Assembly (NCBI RefSeq): GCF_001976065.1
Contig: NZ_MNAH01000007.1
Span: 240,679-304,678, forward strand
Source of the DNA: Pseudomonas putida
GTDB taxonomy: Bacteria; Pseudomonadota; Gammaproteobacteria; Pseudomonadales; Pseudomonadaceae
DNA: 64,000 bases
Direction of reading: 5' to 3'
Below, piece by piece: positions 1 to 7,264 of the stretch (position 1 is the first letter of the stretch; each line of letters begins with the position of its first letter). The position numbers were made by a program, and so were the translations under genes. The notes below the pieces were generated by a model, which saw nothing but the letters and a program-made list of their open reading frames with translations, had not been told where the DNA came from and did not search any database.

Positions 1-253
1 AGGTGACGATGAACAGCGCATCGCCAAAGGTTTCCAGCTTCGGGCGGCTGTGTTTTTCCAGGGCGTCTTCAATGGCCAGCTCATGCAGGTTGAACTGGCG
101 TTGCAGGTTGTACAGCTCCTCTTCATTCGGCTCTTCCAGGCCGATCCAGACGAAGTGCCCAGGCTTCGCAGCCCAGGCCGCGCCTTCGTCGAGGGTTATA
201 TTGGTGACTTTCTTACCGGCGCTGTAAACCGCAGCAGCAACAACTCTACCCAT
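1..253 (-). CDS. corA: Magnesium/cobalt transport protein CorA, N-terminal part (cut by window edge)
   Basis: The reverse strand reads MGRVVAAAVYSAGKK and continues through FVWIGLEEPNEEEL and FNLHELAIEDALEK to the window edge. The W-I-G-L and ELAIEDAL segments are typical of the cytoplasmic N-terminal domain of CorA Mg2+/Co2+ channels. Only about 84 residues are present, so the long helix and the two C-terminal membrane segments with the GMN motif lie outside. The ATG is preceded by a GAAGAAGTGA purine stretch. Family assignment is from remembered conservation of this N-terminus in Pseudomonas. The 145 bp between this start and plsC hold no recognisable gene. Confidence 0.8.
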   Translation of the reverse strand, partial: MGRVVAAAVYSAGKKVTNITLDEGAAWAAKPGHFVWIGLEEPNEEELYNLQRQFNLHELAIEDALEKHSRPKLETFGDALFIVT

Positions 254-398
254 GATGTTGATTCACTTCTTCTTGGCAGCGTTCAGCTTAGCCTTGTCTG
301 CTACTTGAGAGTCAGTGAAATTTTGCGGTGTGCCAATCCGGCTTGCGGGCGAAGGCGGCCATTCAGTCGATGGATCTATCGGCTGACAGACTGCTTTT

Positions 399-1121
399 TC
401 AAGCAGCCTGCAGTTGCCGATCCATCGATTCAATGCACTCGCGCATCTGCTCGCGGCACTGGGCGATCAGCATGGGCATGTCATCCAGGCTCAATCCTGC
501 CGTAGGAATGGCCGGCAGGGAGCGGATCAGAATTTTCCCACTGCGCCAGCGGTTCAATCGCATGTGTTTGACGTAAGTGCTGACACACACCGGAACGATC
601 GGTACCCCGGCCGCTATGGCCATCTGGAAGGCGCCTTTCTTGAATGGCAACAACGCTTCGCCCAGGTTGCGCGTGCCCTCCGGGAAAACCCAGATCGAAG
701 TGTCTTCATTCTGCAGGGTATGGGTGGTGGTCAACATCGACCGGCGCGCTTTCTGCGCATTGCCGCGGTCGATCAGCACATTGCCGGCCAGCCAGAACAA
801 CTGACCGAACAATGGCACCCATTTCAGGCTTTTTTTACCAATGCACACGGTTCGGCGGGGCACCACATTGCCAAACACGAACAAATCGTAGTTGGACTGG
901 TGATTGGCAATGATCACGCAGCTGTCGGGTTGATCCATCAACGGCCCGACTTCGGCTTTTACCCGCAGGCGCAAGATGCACATTGCCGGCCACGCATAGA
1001 GGCGCGCGCACAGGCGGCTGTTGTCCGGATTGAACGGGCGACACAGGCCAAGCACCACGCCCAACACACCCGCCACAATAAAGTGCAGACCCATCAATGA
1101 CATACGTAAAGCGAACAGCAT
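399..1121 (-). CDS. plsC: 1-acyl-sn-glycerol-3-phosphate acyltransferase (PlsC family)
   Basis: This 240-residue membrane-associated acyltransferase is predicted to convert lysophosphatidic acid to phosphatidic acid in phospholipid synthesis. An N-terminal hydrophobic segment (about residues 8-27) would anchor it to the inner membrane. The catalytic NHX4D box is visible as NHQSNYD (His74, Asp79), and the substrate-binding block FPEGTR is at about residues 146-151, followed by a VPIVPV segment typical of the family. An in-frame TTG at 1181 would add 20 residues. I prefer the ATG at 1121 because the added stretch is not hydrophobic and the remaining length fits Pseudomonas homologues. It is a lone gene. 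Pseudomonas usually carries several PlsC paralogues, so the exact acyl specificity is unknown. Confidence 0.85.
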   Translation of the reverse strand: MLFALRMSLMGLHFIVAGVLGVVLGLCRPFNPDNSRLCARLYAWPAMCILRLRVKAEVGPLMDQPDSCVIIANHQSNYDLFVFGNVVPRRTVCIGKKSLKWVPLFGQLFWLAGNVLIDRGNAQKARRSMLTTTHTLQNEDTSIWVFPEGTRNLGEALLPFKKGAFQMAIAAGVPIVPVCVSTYVKHMRLNRWRSGKILIRSLPAIPTAGLSLDDMPMLIAQCREQMRECIESMDRQLQAA

Positions 1122-1276
1122 TTGCAGGCCCCACCGGGACAAAAGGTGGCGCAGTGTACGGATGTGCACTGTTTTCGGCAATTGCCGCTATATAGGCGGG
1201 AGAAGGACGATGTTTAAGTGCATGTTTCCGACTGGTGGGTCAGACTTGTCCTAGAGCGGTCCCAGCGTTTTCAACG

Positions 1277-1301
1277 CAAAAGCCCGACACGACGGTCGGG
1301 C
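1277..1301 (-). terminator. Intrinsic terminator of the crotonase gene
   Basis: On the minus strand GCCCGAC and GTCGGGC form a 7 bp GC-rich stem with a six-base loop, followed by TTTTGCG. It lies 25 bp after the stop codon of the gene at 1326-2015. Confidence 0.8.
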
Positions 1302-1325
1302 TCCCGGGTTAATGCAGCATCGGGC

Positions 1326-2015
1326 TCAGCCCAGATGTTCCTGATCCTGGATGATCGCGTTGTCCAACGCGTCCAGCAGCGCCTTGCGCGCTTTCAGCTT
1401 GGTGTTCTTGTGGGCCGTCATGTTGATTTTCTTCAACTGTCGAGCCGCCGCGAGCGCCGCGCCTTGCAGTTCTTCAGCCGCGACCACGACATCCAGGTAA
1501 CCGGCAGCCACGGCGCTTTGCGGGTTGAACATCTCAGCGTTGACCACGGAACGCTGGAACGCCGATTTGCTCAGGCGATCGCGGGCAATCTCGATACCGG
1601 CGTGGTGCATGGTCATGCCGATCTGCACTTCGTTCAGGCCAATGCTGAAGGGGCCATCGACACCCAGGCGATAGTCCGCCGACAACAGCAGGAATGCACC
1701 CTTGGCCACCGCATGCCCAGGGCAGGCGACGACGACCGGGAAGGGGTGCGACAGCAGGCGACGGGCCAGCGTCGAGCCGGATGTCACCAGCGATACGGCT
1801 TCCTTTGGACCGGAGGTCATCACCTTCAGATCGTACCCGCCCGAGAGAATCCCTGGCTGACCGGTAATGATCACCACCGCGCGATCAGTCACTGCCTGGT
1901 CCAGCGCAGCGTTGAACGCCGCGATCACGTCCGGAGAGATGGCATTGACCTTGCCGTTGCTCAAGGTCAGGGTCGCGATACCGTCTTCGAGGTGGTAGGA
2001 AATCAACTCACTCAT
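1326..2015 (-). CDS. Enoyl-CoA hydratase/isomerase (crotonase) family protein
   Basis: The 229-residue protein has the crotonase fold signature: an ISGGYDLK-like oxyanion segment (LSGGYDLKVM near residue 60) and a second oxyanion block (GHAVAKGAFLLLSADYR). In classical enoyl-CoA hydratases the second block carries a catalytic Glu (GGGxELA). Here that position is hydrophobic, while the later Glu in IGLNEVQIGM is kept. Loss of the first Glu argues against a standard hydratase and leaves isomerase-like or other crotonase chemistry possible. It is a little shorter than the usual 255-270 residues. A good AAAGGA ribosome site precedes the ATG. It stands alone, with an upstream 309 bp gap before tRNA-Ser, so pathway context is missing. 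Confidence 0.8.
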   Translation of the reverse strand: MSELISYHLEDGIATLTLSNGKVNAISPDVIAAFNAALDQAVTDRAVVIITGQPGILSGGYDLKVMTSGPKEAVSLVTSGSTLARRLLSHPFPVVVACPGHAVAKGAFLLLSADYRLGVDGPFSIGLNEVQIGMTMHHAGIEIARDRLSKSAFQRSVVNAEMFNPQSAVAAGYLDVVVAAEELQGAALAAARQLKKINMTAHKNTKLKARKALLDALDNAIIQDQEHLG

Positions 2016-2257
2016 GACGCTAGTCCTTTCAATAAAGTAGGGCAGAAGTTACTCACCGGCATCGGCCAGGTAAAGCGCCGTGACTGACTCGCCAGTCACC
2101 CTTTTCCCGCTCGTCCAGCGTCACCCGGCACGCCTGCCGCGGATCGCCTGCTATATAGAGGTGGGGTGCCAGGCCGAAGATTGGCCGGTTTGCCATTAGC
2201 CTGGGCAACCAAAAACACCCAAGCGCCTTAAGCGCATGAAAATTCTCAAAAAAATGT

Positions 2258-2286
2258 TTGCCAACAGAAAAGCTTTCGACTACATT
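2258..2286 (+). promoter_or_regulatory. Sigma70 promoter of tRNA-Ser
   Basis: TTGCCA and TACATT are separated by exactly 17 bp. They are followed by a GC-rich stretch (gcgcgcctcg) of the kind found at stringently controlled stable-RNA promoters. The tRNA starts 39 bp after the -10 element. Confidence 0.7.
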
Positions 2287-2324
2287 AGCGCGCCTCGACA
2301 GACAGAACATGTTTGAAGAGATAC

Positions 2325-2414
2325 GGTGAAGTGTCCGAGTGGCTTAAGGAGCACGCCTGGAAAGTGTGTATACAGGAAACTGTATCGAGAGTTCGAATCT
2401 CTCCTTCACCGCCA
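2325..2414 (+). tRNA. tRNA-Ser (anticodon GGA)
   Basis: The 90-base gene has a 7 bp acceptor stem (GGTGAAG with CTTCACC), then discriminator G and an encoded CCA at 2412-2414. The anticodon stem CACGC/GTGTG encloses the loop CTGGAAA with anticodon GGA, reading UCC/UCU serine codons. The long variable arm (TATACAG... CTGTA) and the TTCGAAT T-loop are those of a class II serine tRNA. Confidence 0.95.
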
Positions 2415-2430
2415 CATTCGATGTAGACAG

Positions 2431-2470
2431 AACCCCTGGTTTCGAGAGAAGCCGGGGGTTTTGTGTTTTT
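2431..2470 (+). terminator. Terminator after tRNA-Ser
   Basis: AACCCCTGG and CCGGGGGTT form an imperfect stem followed by a T-rich run (TTTTGTGTTTTT), 17 bp after the tRNA CCA. The remaining stretch up to 2718 shows no gene I can support. Confidence 0.75.
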
Positions 2471-2718
2471 GGGCGTGTCAAATTACGCGCGTGCAGAGTT
2501 GCGTCAGGTCACAGAGCGAAGACAATTCTGAAATTTTCGTAGGAAACGGGATCGGCGTGTGGGACGTCATCCGGAAGAATCAAATGGATAGCTGCTTTCA
2601 TAGGGGCTGCCACTTGAAACAAGTCGCCTGGGAAATGGGTATTGGTTTTATGTTTTCCGGGTGCACAATAAATGACAGCCCCCAACGCGACCCACTCCAG
2701 GATGGAAAGGTAACCGCC

Positions 2719-2838
2719 ATGCAGGAATTCACCATGAAGCAGGCCGAACTTGAAAAGGTCCATGTGAAAATCGTCCAGCTGATGGCTGAACAGCGCAAGC
2801 TGAACGCCGAAGCGGGCAACAACAAGGACATTCCATGA
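2719..2838 (+). CDS. Small hypothetical protein, helical, coupled to the YbjQ-family gene
   Basis: This short frame encodes 39 residues (MQEFTMKQAELEKVHVKIV...) rich in Glu, Lys, Gln and Leu, spaced like an amphipathic or coiled-coil helix. A GGAAAGG ribosome site sits eight bases before the ATG. A second in-frame ATG at 2734 also has an AGGA upstream, so the start is uncertain. Its stop overlaps the next start as ATGA, which strongly suggests translational coupling to the YbjQ-like gene and supports it being real despite its size. No function is recognised. Confidence 0.5.
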   Translation: MQEFTMKQAELEKVHVKIVQLMAEQRKLNAEAGNNKDIP

Positions 2839-3155
2839 TCACGACGACAACCCACACGGTCGAAGGCCGACACATCACTGCCTACCTGGACATCGTCAGT
2901 GCCGAGTCCGTCCAGGGCGTCAACGTTGTCCGCGACCTTTTCGCCGGGATGCGGGATATTTTCGGTGGACGCTCCCAGACCCTGGAGCGGGCGTTGCAAG
3001 AGGCGCGTATCCAGGCCACCGACGAGATCAGGGAGCGAGCGCGGGCACTGCAAGCGGATGCGGTGGTAGGGCTTGATTACCAGATCAGCATGCCCGCCGG
3101 GAAGGGCGGCATGGTTGTGGTTTTTGCGTCCGGAACGGCGGTCAGGCTGGGGTGA
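2835..3155 (+). CDS. YbjQ/UPF0145 family protein (putative heavy-metal-binding domain)
   Basis: The 106-residue protein reads like the YbjQ family (Pfam PF01906): an N-terminal strand, then SAESVQGVNVVRDLFAGMRDIFGGRS, a helix with repeated Ala/Glu, and a C-terminal GADAVVGLDYQI-like strand (here ADAVVGLDYQIS). The family is small, cytosolic and pentameric in known structures. A heavy-metal-binding role was proposed from its fold but is not firmly proven. Length is normal. The start overlaps the stop of the preceding small gene, so the two are probably one operon just downstream of tRNA-Ser. Confidence 0.8.
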   Translation: MITTTTHTVEGRHITAYLDIVSAESVQGVNVVRDLFAGMRDIFGGRSQTLERALQEARIQATDEIRERARALQADAVVGLDYQISMPAGKGGMVVVFASGTAVRLG

Positions 3156-3298
3156 AAGTTCCTGCCCATTCGTCGGGCATTCGCTCATCTGAACTACAAG
3201 TCCGTTAATGACCGGCTAGTCTCAGAATCCTTGGTGATCGATATTTTTCGTGCAAAGGGCTTGCCGGTGTCGATCGCGTATTTGAGAGGGGTGAAGCG

Positions 3299-3487
3299 AT
3301 GACTGAACCGTATATCGAAGACGACGGCGCAGAATATCCGATCAACAACTACGTTCAGTGCGGCCAGACGGAGTACGTGGCCAGCTTCGGCGAAGACCAG
3401 GCCAAGGTCCTCAAGATAAAGACCAAGGCTTGTCGAGTGTTGAAGGGGAAATTCCTACCCAAGCTTACAGAACCGGCCAGGCAGTAA
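3299..3487 (+). CDS. Small hypothetical protein
   Basis: A 62-residue frame (MTEPYIEDDGAEYPINNYV...) with an acidic N-terminal half and a basic C-terminal third. A GAGGGG-like ribosome site lies just upstream of the ATG. It has two cysteines, no signal peptide and no domain I recognise. It ends about 60 bp before the giant inverted repeat, so it may be a truncated remnant. Confidence 0.4.
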   Translation: MTEPYIEDDGAEYPINNYVQCGQTEYVASFGEDQAKVLKIKTKACRVLKGKFLPKLTEPARQ

Positions 3488-3545
3488 ATTGTACCCGCGA
3501 GCAAACCCCTGTTCACTTTAGGTTGGAGGGCTCCAGGTGCATATT

Positions 3546-4229
3546 TGGATCAGGTGTATATCCATTCCTGCGGTAACGGCCACCTATGGTTTCGCTCTTA
3601 CAGCGAGTCACTTGGAAAAGCCCCAAGTAACCAAGGGCTCTTGCCCCTGACGTTCGGTGCCTCGCCGTGGCTCGGCATACCCTCGCTCTGGTCCTGCTCC
3701 GTGGGCCCGCCGCGATGGGCCATCCTTGGCCCAGCGCGGCTAAACCGGCATCCATGCCGGTTTACCCACTGCGCAGAACCTCCACTCGGCCTCTCGAGGG
3801 GGCAAGAAAATCAAAAGCCAAAGCAAAAGAGAGGCGGCCTGACAGCCGACCTGATTAAGGGACCTGTCTACGATCCAATTGTGAGAGCTCGCTCCTTCAG
3901 GGAAACGTGTTCACTAGAATTCAGGTCGGCTGTCAGGCCGCCTCGCTTTGCTTTTGATCGTGGCGCCCCGTTAAACCACGATGGCCGAACGCAGGCATTG
4001 CGTAGTGGGTAAACCGGCAGGACGCCGGTTTAGCCGCGCTGGGCCAGGGATGGCCCATCGCGGCGACCCACGGAGCAATGCCGGAGTGAGGGCATGCCGA
4101 GCCTAGGCGAGGCACCGAGTGGTGGGGCAAGAGCCTTTTGGTTACTTTTGGGCTCTTCCAAAAGTGACTCGCTGTAAGAGCGAAACCATAAGTGGTCGTT
4201 ACCGCAGCAATGGATATCCCCCCAATCCA
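3546..4229. repeat. Giant imperfect inverted repeat (two arms of about 300 bp)
   Basis: Positions 3546-3854 and 3921-4229 are reverse complements of each other over almost their whole length, with a 66 bp spacer. Shared landmarks include TATCCATT at the outer ends, GGTTTCGCTCTTACAGCGAG, GGCTCTTGCCCC, GCGATGGGCCATCC, GGCCCAGCGCGGCTAAACC and GAGGCGGCCTGACAGCC at the inner ends. Nested palindromes occur inside the arms, such as AAACCGG...CCGGTTT. Small open frames inside it (for example 3667-3858 and 3933-4130) encode related repeat-derived peptides and are not supported as genes. No transposase is encoded. I recall similar palindromic repeats scattered in Pseudomonas genomes, but copy number here cannot be judged from one window. 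Confidence 0.9.
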
Positions 4230-4290
4230 GTTCTTAACAACCCCATGCTTAAGTGAACAGCATTACGTCATCGAACGGGATTTTTGTGTG

Positions 4291-4381
4291 TGTAGGAGCG
4301 AGCTTGCTCGCGATGGATTTGAAGGCGACACGTTCCGTCGGGAAACACGCGTTATCGTCAGCGTCCATCGCGGGCAAATGT
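4291..4381. repeat. Degenerate REPIN
   Basis: One clear REP unit, TAGGAGCGAGCTTGCTCGCG followed by ATGG (4293-4316), faces a decayed inverted partner (CCATCGCGGGCAAA, 4364-4377). Confidence 0.7.
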
Positions 4382-4466
4382 GAATGAATATTTAATTGGG
4401 AGAGTTTTCACAAACTTTTCACAGGGCGCTACGTAGGCTCAACTCATCCGTTAGAAGCAACATCCT

Positions 4467-4492
4467 GCCCGTTCCCCAGCGGGCTTTTTTTT
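4467..4492 (+). terminator. Orphan intrinsic terminator
   Basis: GCCCG and CGGGC enclose an eight-base loop and are followed by eight T residues. No protein-coding gene ends upstream on this strand within 900 bp, so it may end an untranslated transcript. Confidence 0.75.
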
Positions 4493-4635
4493 GCCTGCCA
4501 TAAAACCTTTTCCAAAAATGCTGTCCAACCGTCGCTTACAACGGGTTTGAGCGCGCGCATGTCTGGACTTTGTCTCCTCTAAAGCATTCAATCTCGCCCC
4601 TTTGAATTTCATCCCCTATTTTTGAGGTTTCTGTC

Positions 4636-5004
4636 ATGCGTTTTACACTGCCTGCTCTGGTTCTGGGTCTTCTGGTTGCTCAAGGTGCAATGGCCGGCGA
4701 CGGCACGGCTGCCATCGGTGGCGGCCTGGGTGGCGCACTGGGTAACGTCGTTGGTCAGAGCATGGGCGGCAGCACCGGTGCCGCGATTGGTGCTGGTGTC
4801 GCAGGCGCAGCCGGCAGCGCGGTTGCTGCCAAGAAAGGCCACCGTACCAGTGCTGCCATCGGTGGTGGCGTTGGCGCTGCCGGTGGTTCGGTGATCGGCA
4901 ACAGCCTGGGTGGCAAGACCGGTTCGACCATCGGCGCAGGCCTGGGTGGCGCGTTGGGCGGTGGCGTAGGCAGCAATCTGGCCCACGGCCACAAGCGTCA
5001 CTGA
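4636..5004 (+). CDS. Secreted glycine-zipper protein, copy 1
   Basis: The 122-residue precursor starts with a signal peptide (MRFTLPALVLGLLVAQGAMA, cleavage expected after AMA). The rest is an almost uninterrupted glycine-zipper repeat: GGGLGGALGNVVGQ, GAAIGAGVAGAAG, GGSVIGNSLGG, STIGAGLGGALGGG. It ends in a basic, histidine-containing tail (AHGHKRH). Glycine-zipper segments are known to pack as membrane-associated helices or oligomers in outer-membrane and periplasmic proteins. The specific role here is unknown. The next gene is a clear paralogue, so the pair arose by tandem duplication. Each copy has its own ribosome site and a terminator separates them. Confidence 0.75.
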   Translation: MRFTLPALVLGLLVAQGAMAGDGTAAIGGGLGGALGNVVGQSMGGSTGAAIGAGVAGAAGSAVAAKKGHRTSAAIGGGVGAAGGSVIGNSLGGKTGSTIGAGLGGALGGGVGSNLAHGHKRH

Positions 5005-5022
5005 TCCTTAAGGGTTCACGAC

Positions 5023-5049
5023 AAAAGCCCGGCTCGATGCCGGGCTTTT
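5023..5049 (+). terminator. Terminator after glycine-zipper copy 1
   Basis: AAAAGCCCGGC and GCCGGGCTTTT form a perfect 11 bp stem around a five-base loop, 19 bp after the stop codon. It could act in both directions. Confidence 0.85.
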
Positions 5050-5117
5050 GCGTTTTTGAACGTTTCTGCAGTTAACGCCTCGAATGCTTCATACCCCCGA
5101 AGAATGCGAGGCATACC

Positions 5118-5585
5118 ATGACCCCGAAAACCAAAGGCAATGCAGTGCGATACCCAGGTACTCAACGCTTGACGTTGCCGGCGCTTGTTTTTGGATTGTT
5201 GTTTACACCGTTCGTACTGGCGGCAGGAGACGGTACTGCAGCAGTTGGCGGTGGCATTGGCGGTGCATTGGGCAACGTAGTGGGCGGACAAATGGGCGGC
5301 AGCACAGGCGCCGCGGTTGGTGCTGGTGTCGGCGGCGCCGCCGGTAGTGCAATCGGCGCACCCAAGGGCAGTCGCACCGAAGCCGCACTGGGTGGTGGCT
5401 TGGGTTCGGCGGGTGGCTCGGTGATTGGCAACAGCCTGGGCGGCTCCACCGGTTCAACCATTGGTGCAGGCCTCGGTGGCGCGGCCGGTGGTGCGGTGGG
5501 CAACAATCTGGGCAGCGACAATGGCGGATCCCATTCCGGTGGCGGCCATAAACACAAGAACAAACATAAAAACAAGCATCACTGA
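5118..5585 (+). CDS. Secreted glycine-zipper protein, copy 2, with His/Lys-rich tail
   Basis: This 155-residue paralogue of the upstream gene shares the repeat order GDGTAAVGGGIGGALGNVVG, GGSVIGNSLGGSTGSTIG and GLGGAAGGAVGNNLG. It has a longer N-terminus (MTPKTKGNAVRYPGTQR) before the hydrophobic segment LTLPALVFGLLFTPFVLAAG, so the signal peptide has an extended n-region. The tail carries extra Asn/Ser/Gly and then a strongly basic stretch alternating His and Lys, absent in copy 1. That tail could bind metal ions or anionic polymers, which is inference. The ATG at 5118 has a GAGG ribosome site seven bases upstream. Confidence 0.75.
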   Translation: MTPKTKGNAVRYPGTQRLTLPALVFGLLFTPFVLAAGDGTAAVGGGIGGALGNVVGGQMGGSTGAAVGAGVGGAAGSAIGAPKGSRTEAALGGGLGSAGGSVIGNSLGGSTGSTIGAGLGGAAGGAVGNNLGSDNGGSHSGGGHKHKNKHKNKHH

Positions 5586-5657
5586 CGGCATCGATCTGCG
5601 ATGTAACCGATGGTCTCTTTGATCGAACCTGACGATCGACTATCCCCTCCAACGTTC

Positions 5658-5678
5658 AGGGCCTGCTTTTCAGGCCCT
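5658..5678 (+). promoter_or_regulatory. Hairpin between glycine-zipper copy 2 and the acidic-protein gene
   Basis: AGGGCCTG and CAGGCCCT form a perfect 8 bp stem with loop CTTTT. There is only a short T pair after it, and the GAGAGG ribosome site of the next gene follows within seven bases. It may be a weak terminator or a leader structure. Confidence 0.45.
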
Positions 5679-5692
5679 TAGAGAGGTGTCTT

Positions 5693-5911
5693 ATGCACGC
5701 TGATCCAAAAGTCTCCGACATCGACGAAACCCCTGAATACCCCCTGCCTTCGCCCACCGATTCCTTGAGTCGGGATCAGCGCCCGCCCGATGATGAGCCC
5801 GGGGTCGAGCAGGTTCCCAATGATGATCTCAAGCGCGCCGACCCTGATGTCGAAGCAGACCCGAGTGATCCGGACATTGCTGGCGAGGATGCCTCCGGCG
5901 AGCCAAGTTGA
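5693..5911 (+). CDS. Small acidic, proline- and aspartate-rich hypothetical protein
   Basis: The 72-residue product is very acidic (many DP, DD and EP pairs such as DPDVEADPSDPD) with almost no hydrophobic residues. It is predicted to be intrinsically disordered and cytosolic, with no signal peptide. A GAGAGG ribosome site is correctly spaced before the ATG. No known family is recognised. It lies among small secreted low-complexity proteins. Confidence 0.5.
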   Translation: MHADPKVSDIDETPEYPLPSPTDSLSRDQRPPDDEPGVEQVPNDDLKRADPDVEADPSDPDIAGEDASGEPS

Positions 5912-6009
5912 TCCGCGTCTTCGTGCGAGACCGTCTGTCGAATGAATGGCAACCACGCCATCGCGCTGCTGCCAGACATAAGGTATGCAACTCGTAAAGG
6001 AGACGCACC

Positions 6010-6363
6010 ATGACCAGGTCAAGATGGATGGCCCTCACAGTGGCTGGTCTGTTGTCGCTCGGGTCAGGCATGGCACTTTCCCAGTCCTCTGGCAACGATG
6101 CACCCGTCGACAAGGGCGGGATGCCACCGTCCACCGAAATGAATGCAGGCTCTGGCCCGGAGAATGCGCTGCCTCCCGGCTCCATCAATAAGGGCAATGC
6201 AGGCGATGCCAATGGGAGCAGCACCCGCCCGGAGACGGGAAATGGTTCGACCAGCGGTGGCGCTTCGATGGGGAGCGGTTCTGGGAGTGGGTCTGGAGGA
6301 TCAGGTAGTGCTTCCGACAAAGGCTCAGACACACTGCCTGCGGATGGCAAAGCGGGCGGTTAG
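6010..6363 (+). CDS. Secreted low-complexity Ser/Gly/Asn-rich protein
   Basis: An AAGGAG ribosome site precedes a 117-residue precursor with a signal peptide (MTRSRWMALTVAGLLSLGSGMALS). The mature part is Ser, Gly, Asn, Pro and Asp rich with short degenerate repeats (GSGSGSGSGGSGS). It contains no cysteine, hardly any aromatic residue and no domain I recognise, so it is probably a disordered periplasmic or secreted protein. A strong terminator follows 30 bp after the stop, making it an independent transcription unit or the end of a short one with the acidic protein upstream. Confidence 0.6.
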   Translation: MTRSRWMALTVAGLLSLGSGMALSQSSGNDAPVDKGGMPPSTEMNAGSGPENALPPGSINKGNAGDANGSSTRPETGNGSTSGGASMGSGSGSGSGGSGSASDKGSDTLPADGKAGG

Positions 6364-6395
6364 TCCGCTGAGGAATCAACCACAGTGAAATGACG

Positions 6396-6420
6396 AGCCC
6401 GGCGATTTGCCGGGCTTTTT
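6396..6420 (+). terminator. Terminator after the low-complexity protein gene
   Basis: GCCCGGC and GCCGGGC form a 7 bp stem, extended by A-T, with a short loop and five T residues. Confidence 0.85.
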
Positions 6421-6538
6421 GCGTCATCCTCCGTTGCTCTTGGTCGCGGCTGATCGTTATGCTGCTGAAACCTTTAATCTGTCGCGGAGCCGGCCGTACC
6501 TGAGCCGCCTGGGATGCCATGAAAACGGATCAGATGCG

Positions 6539-7237
6539 ATGAATTTACCGCGCAAAGAGTTCGGCCCGATCAAGGCCGTGATTTTCGACATGGACGGCTT
6601 GTTGCTGGACACCGAGGGGATCTATACCGAGGTCACGGCCACGATTGCCGCGCGTTATGGACGCACGTTCGACTGGAGCGTGAAACAGAACATCATCGGC
6701 CGTGGTGCAGGTGATCTGGCGCGCTACGTGGTGCAGGCGCTGGACTTGCCGATCAGCGCCGAAGAGTTTCTGGTGATTCGCGAACCGCTGATGCGCGAGC
6801 GTTTTCCGACGGCGCAGGCGATGCCGGGTGCAGAACAACTGGTCCGGCACTTGAAGGCGCATAACATTCCCATTGCGGTGGGTACCAGTTCCTCGAGCCA
6901 GTCGTTCGGCCAGAAAACCACCTTGCACCGCGACTGGTTCGCCTTGTTCGATTTCATCGTCACCGCCGATGATCCGCAAGTCGGTGCGGCCAAACCGGCG
7001 CCGGATATCTTCCTCACGGCAGCGCGACGCTTGGGTGTCGAGCCGCAGGATTGCCTGGTATTCGAGGATTCGCCATTTGGTGTCACGGCAGCGAAAGCGG
7101 CGGGGATGACGGCGATTGCGATTCCGGATGCAGCGATGGCCGACGAAAAATACGCCCATGCTGATGGCATTCTTCGTTCGTTGAAGGCATTTGTGCCGGG
7201 TGCCTGTGGCTTGCCGGCACTGGACTGGGCGTCGTAG
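6539..7237 (+). CDS. HAD-superfamily phosphatase (beta-phosphoglucomutase-like subfamily)
   Basis: The 232-residue protein carries all four HAD motifs: I, FDMDG with nucleophile Asp17 and acid/base Asp19; II, the GTSSSS segment; III, the Lys in AAKPAPDIF; IV, FEDSPFG. The helical cap between motifs I and II (LLLDTEGIYTEV onward) places it with small-molecule sugar-phosphate or nucleotide phosphatases. The substrate cannot be told from sequence. A longer frame from 6407 would begin inside the previous terminator, so the ATG at 6539 is chosen, although its ribosome site is weak. The stop codon lies inside a REP-like palindrome. Confidence 0.8.
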   Translation: MNLPRKEFGPIKAVIFDMDGLLLDTEGIYTEVTATIAARYGRTFDWSVKQNIIGRGAGDLARYVVQALDLPISAEEFLVIREPLMRERFPTAQAMPGAEQLVRHLKAHNIPIAVGTSSSSQSFGQKTTLHRDWFALFDFIVTADDPQVGAAKPAPDIFLTAARRLGVEPQDCLVFEDSPFGVTAAKAAGMTAIAIPDAAMADEKYAHADGILRSLKAFVPGACGLPALDWAS

Positions 7238-7258
7238 GAGCGAGCAAGCTCGCTCCTG
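7237..7258. repeat. REP-derived palindrome
   Basis: GGAGCGAGC AAGCTCGCTCC is a nearly perfect palindrome of the same family as the other REP units. It overlaps the stop of the HAD gene and separates it from the convergent SDR gene. Confidence 0.7.
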
Positions 7259-7264
7259 CAAGAA

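Noticed and set aside
2053..2310. 85-codon frame on the minus strand upstream of tRNA-Ser
   Set aside because: It runs through the tRNA promoter, lacks a ribosome site and matches no family I know.
3667..4130. Small open frames inside the giant inverted repeat
   Set aside because: The frames at 3667-3858 and 3933-4130 encode near-identical peptides because the arms repeat each other. They have no independent support as genes.
2325..4500. Genomic island inserted at tRNA-Ser
   Set aside because: I looked for a direct repeat of the tRNA 3' end downstream and for an integrase and found neither. The accessory-looking genes here may still have been gained in other ways.
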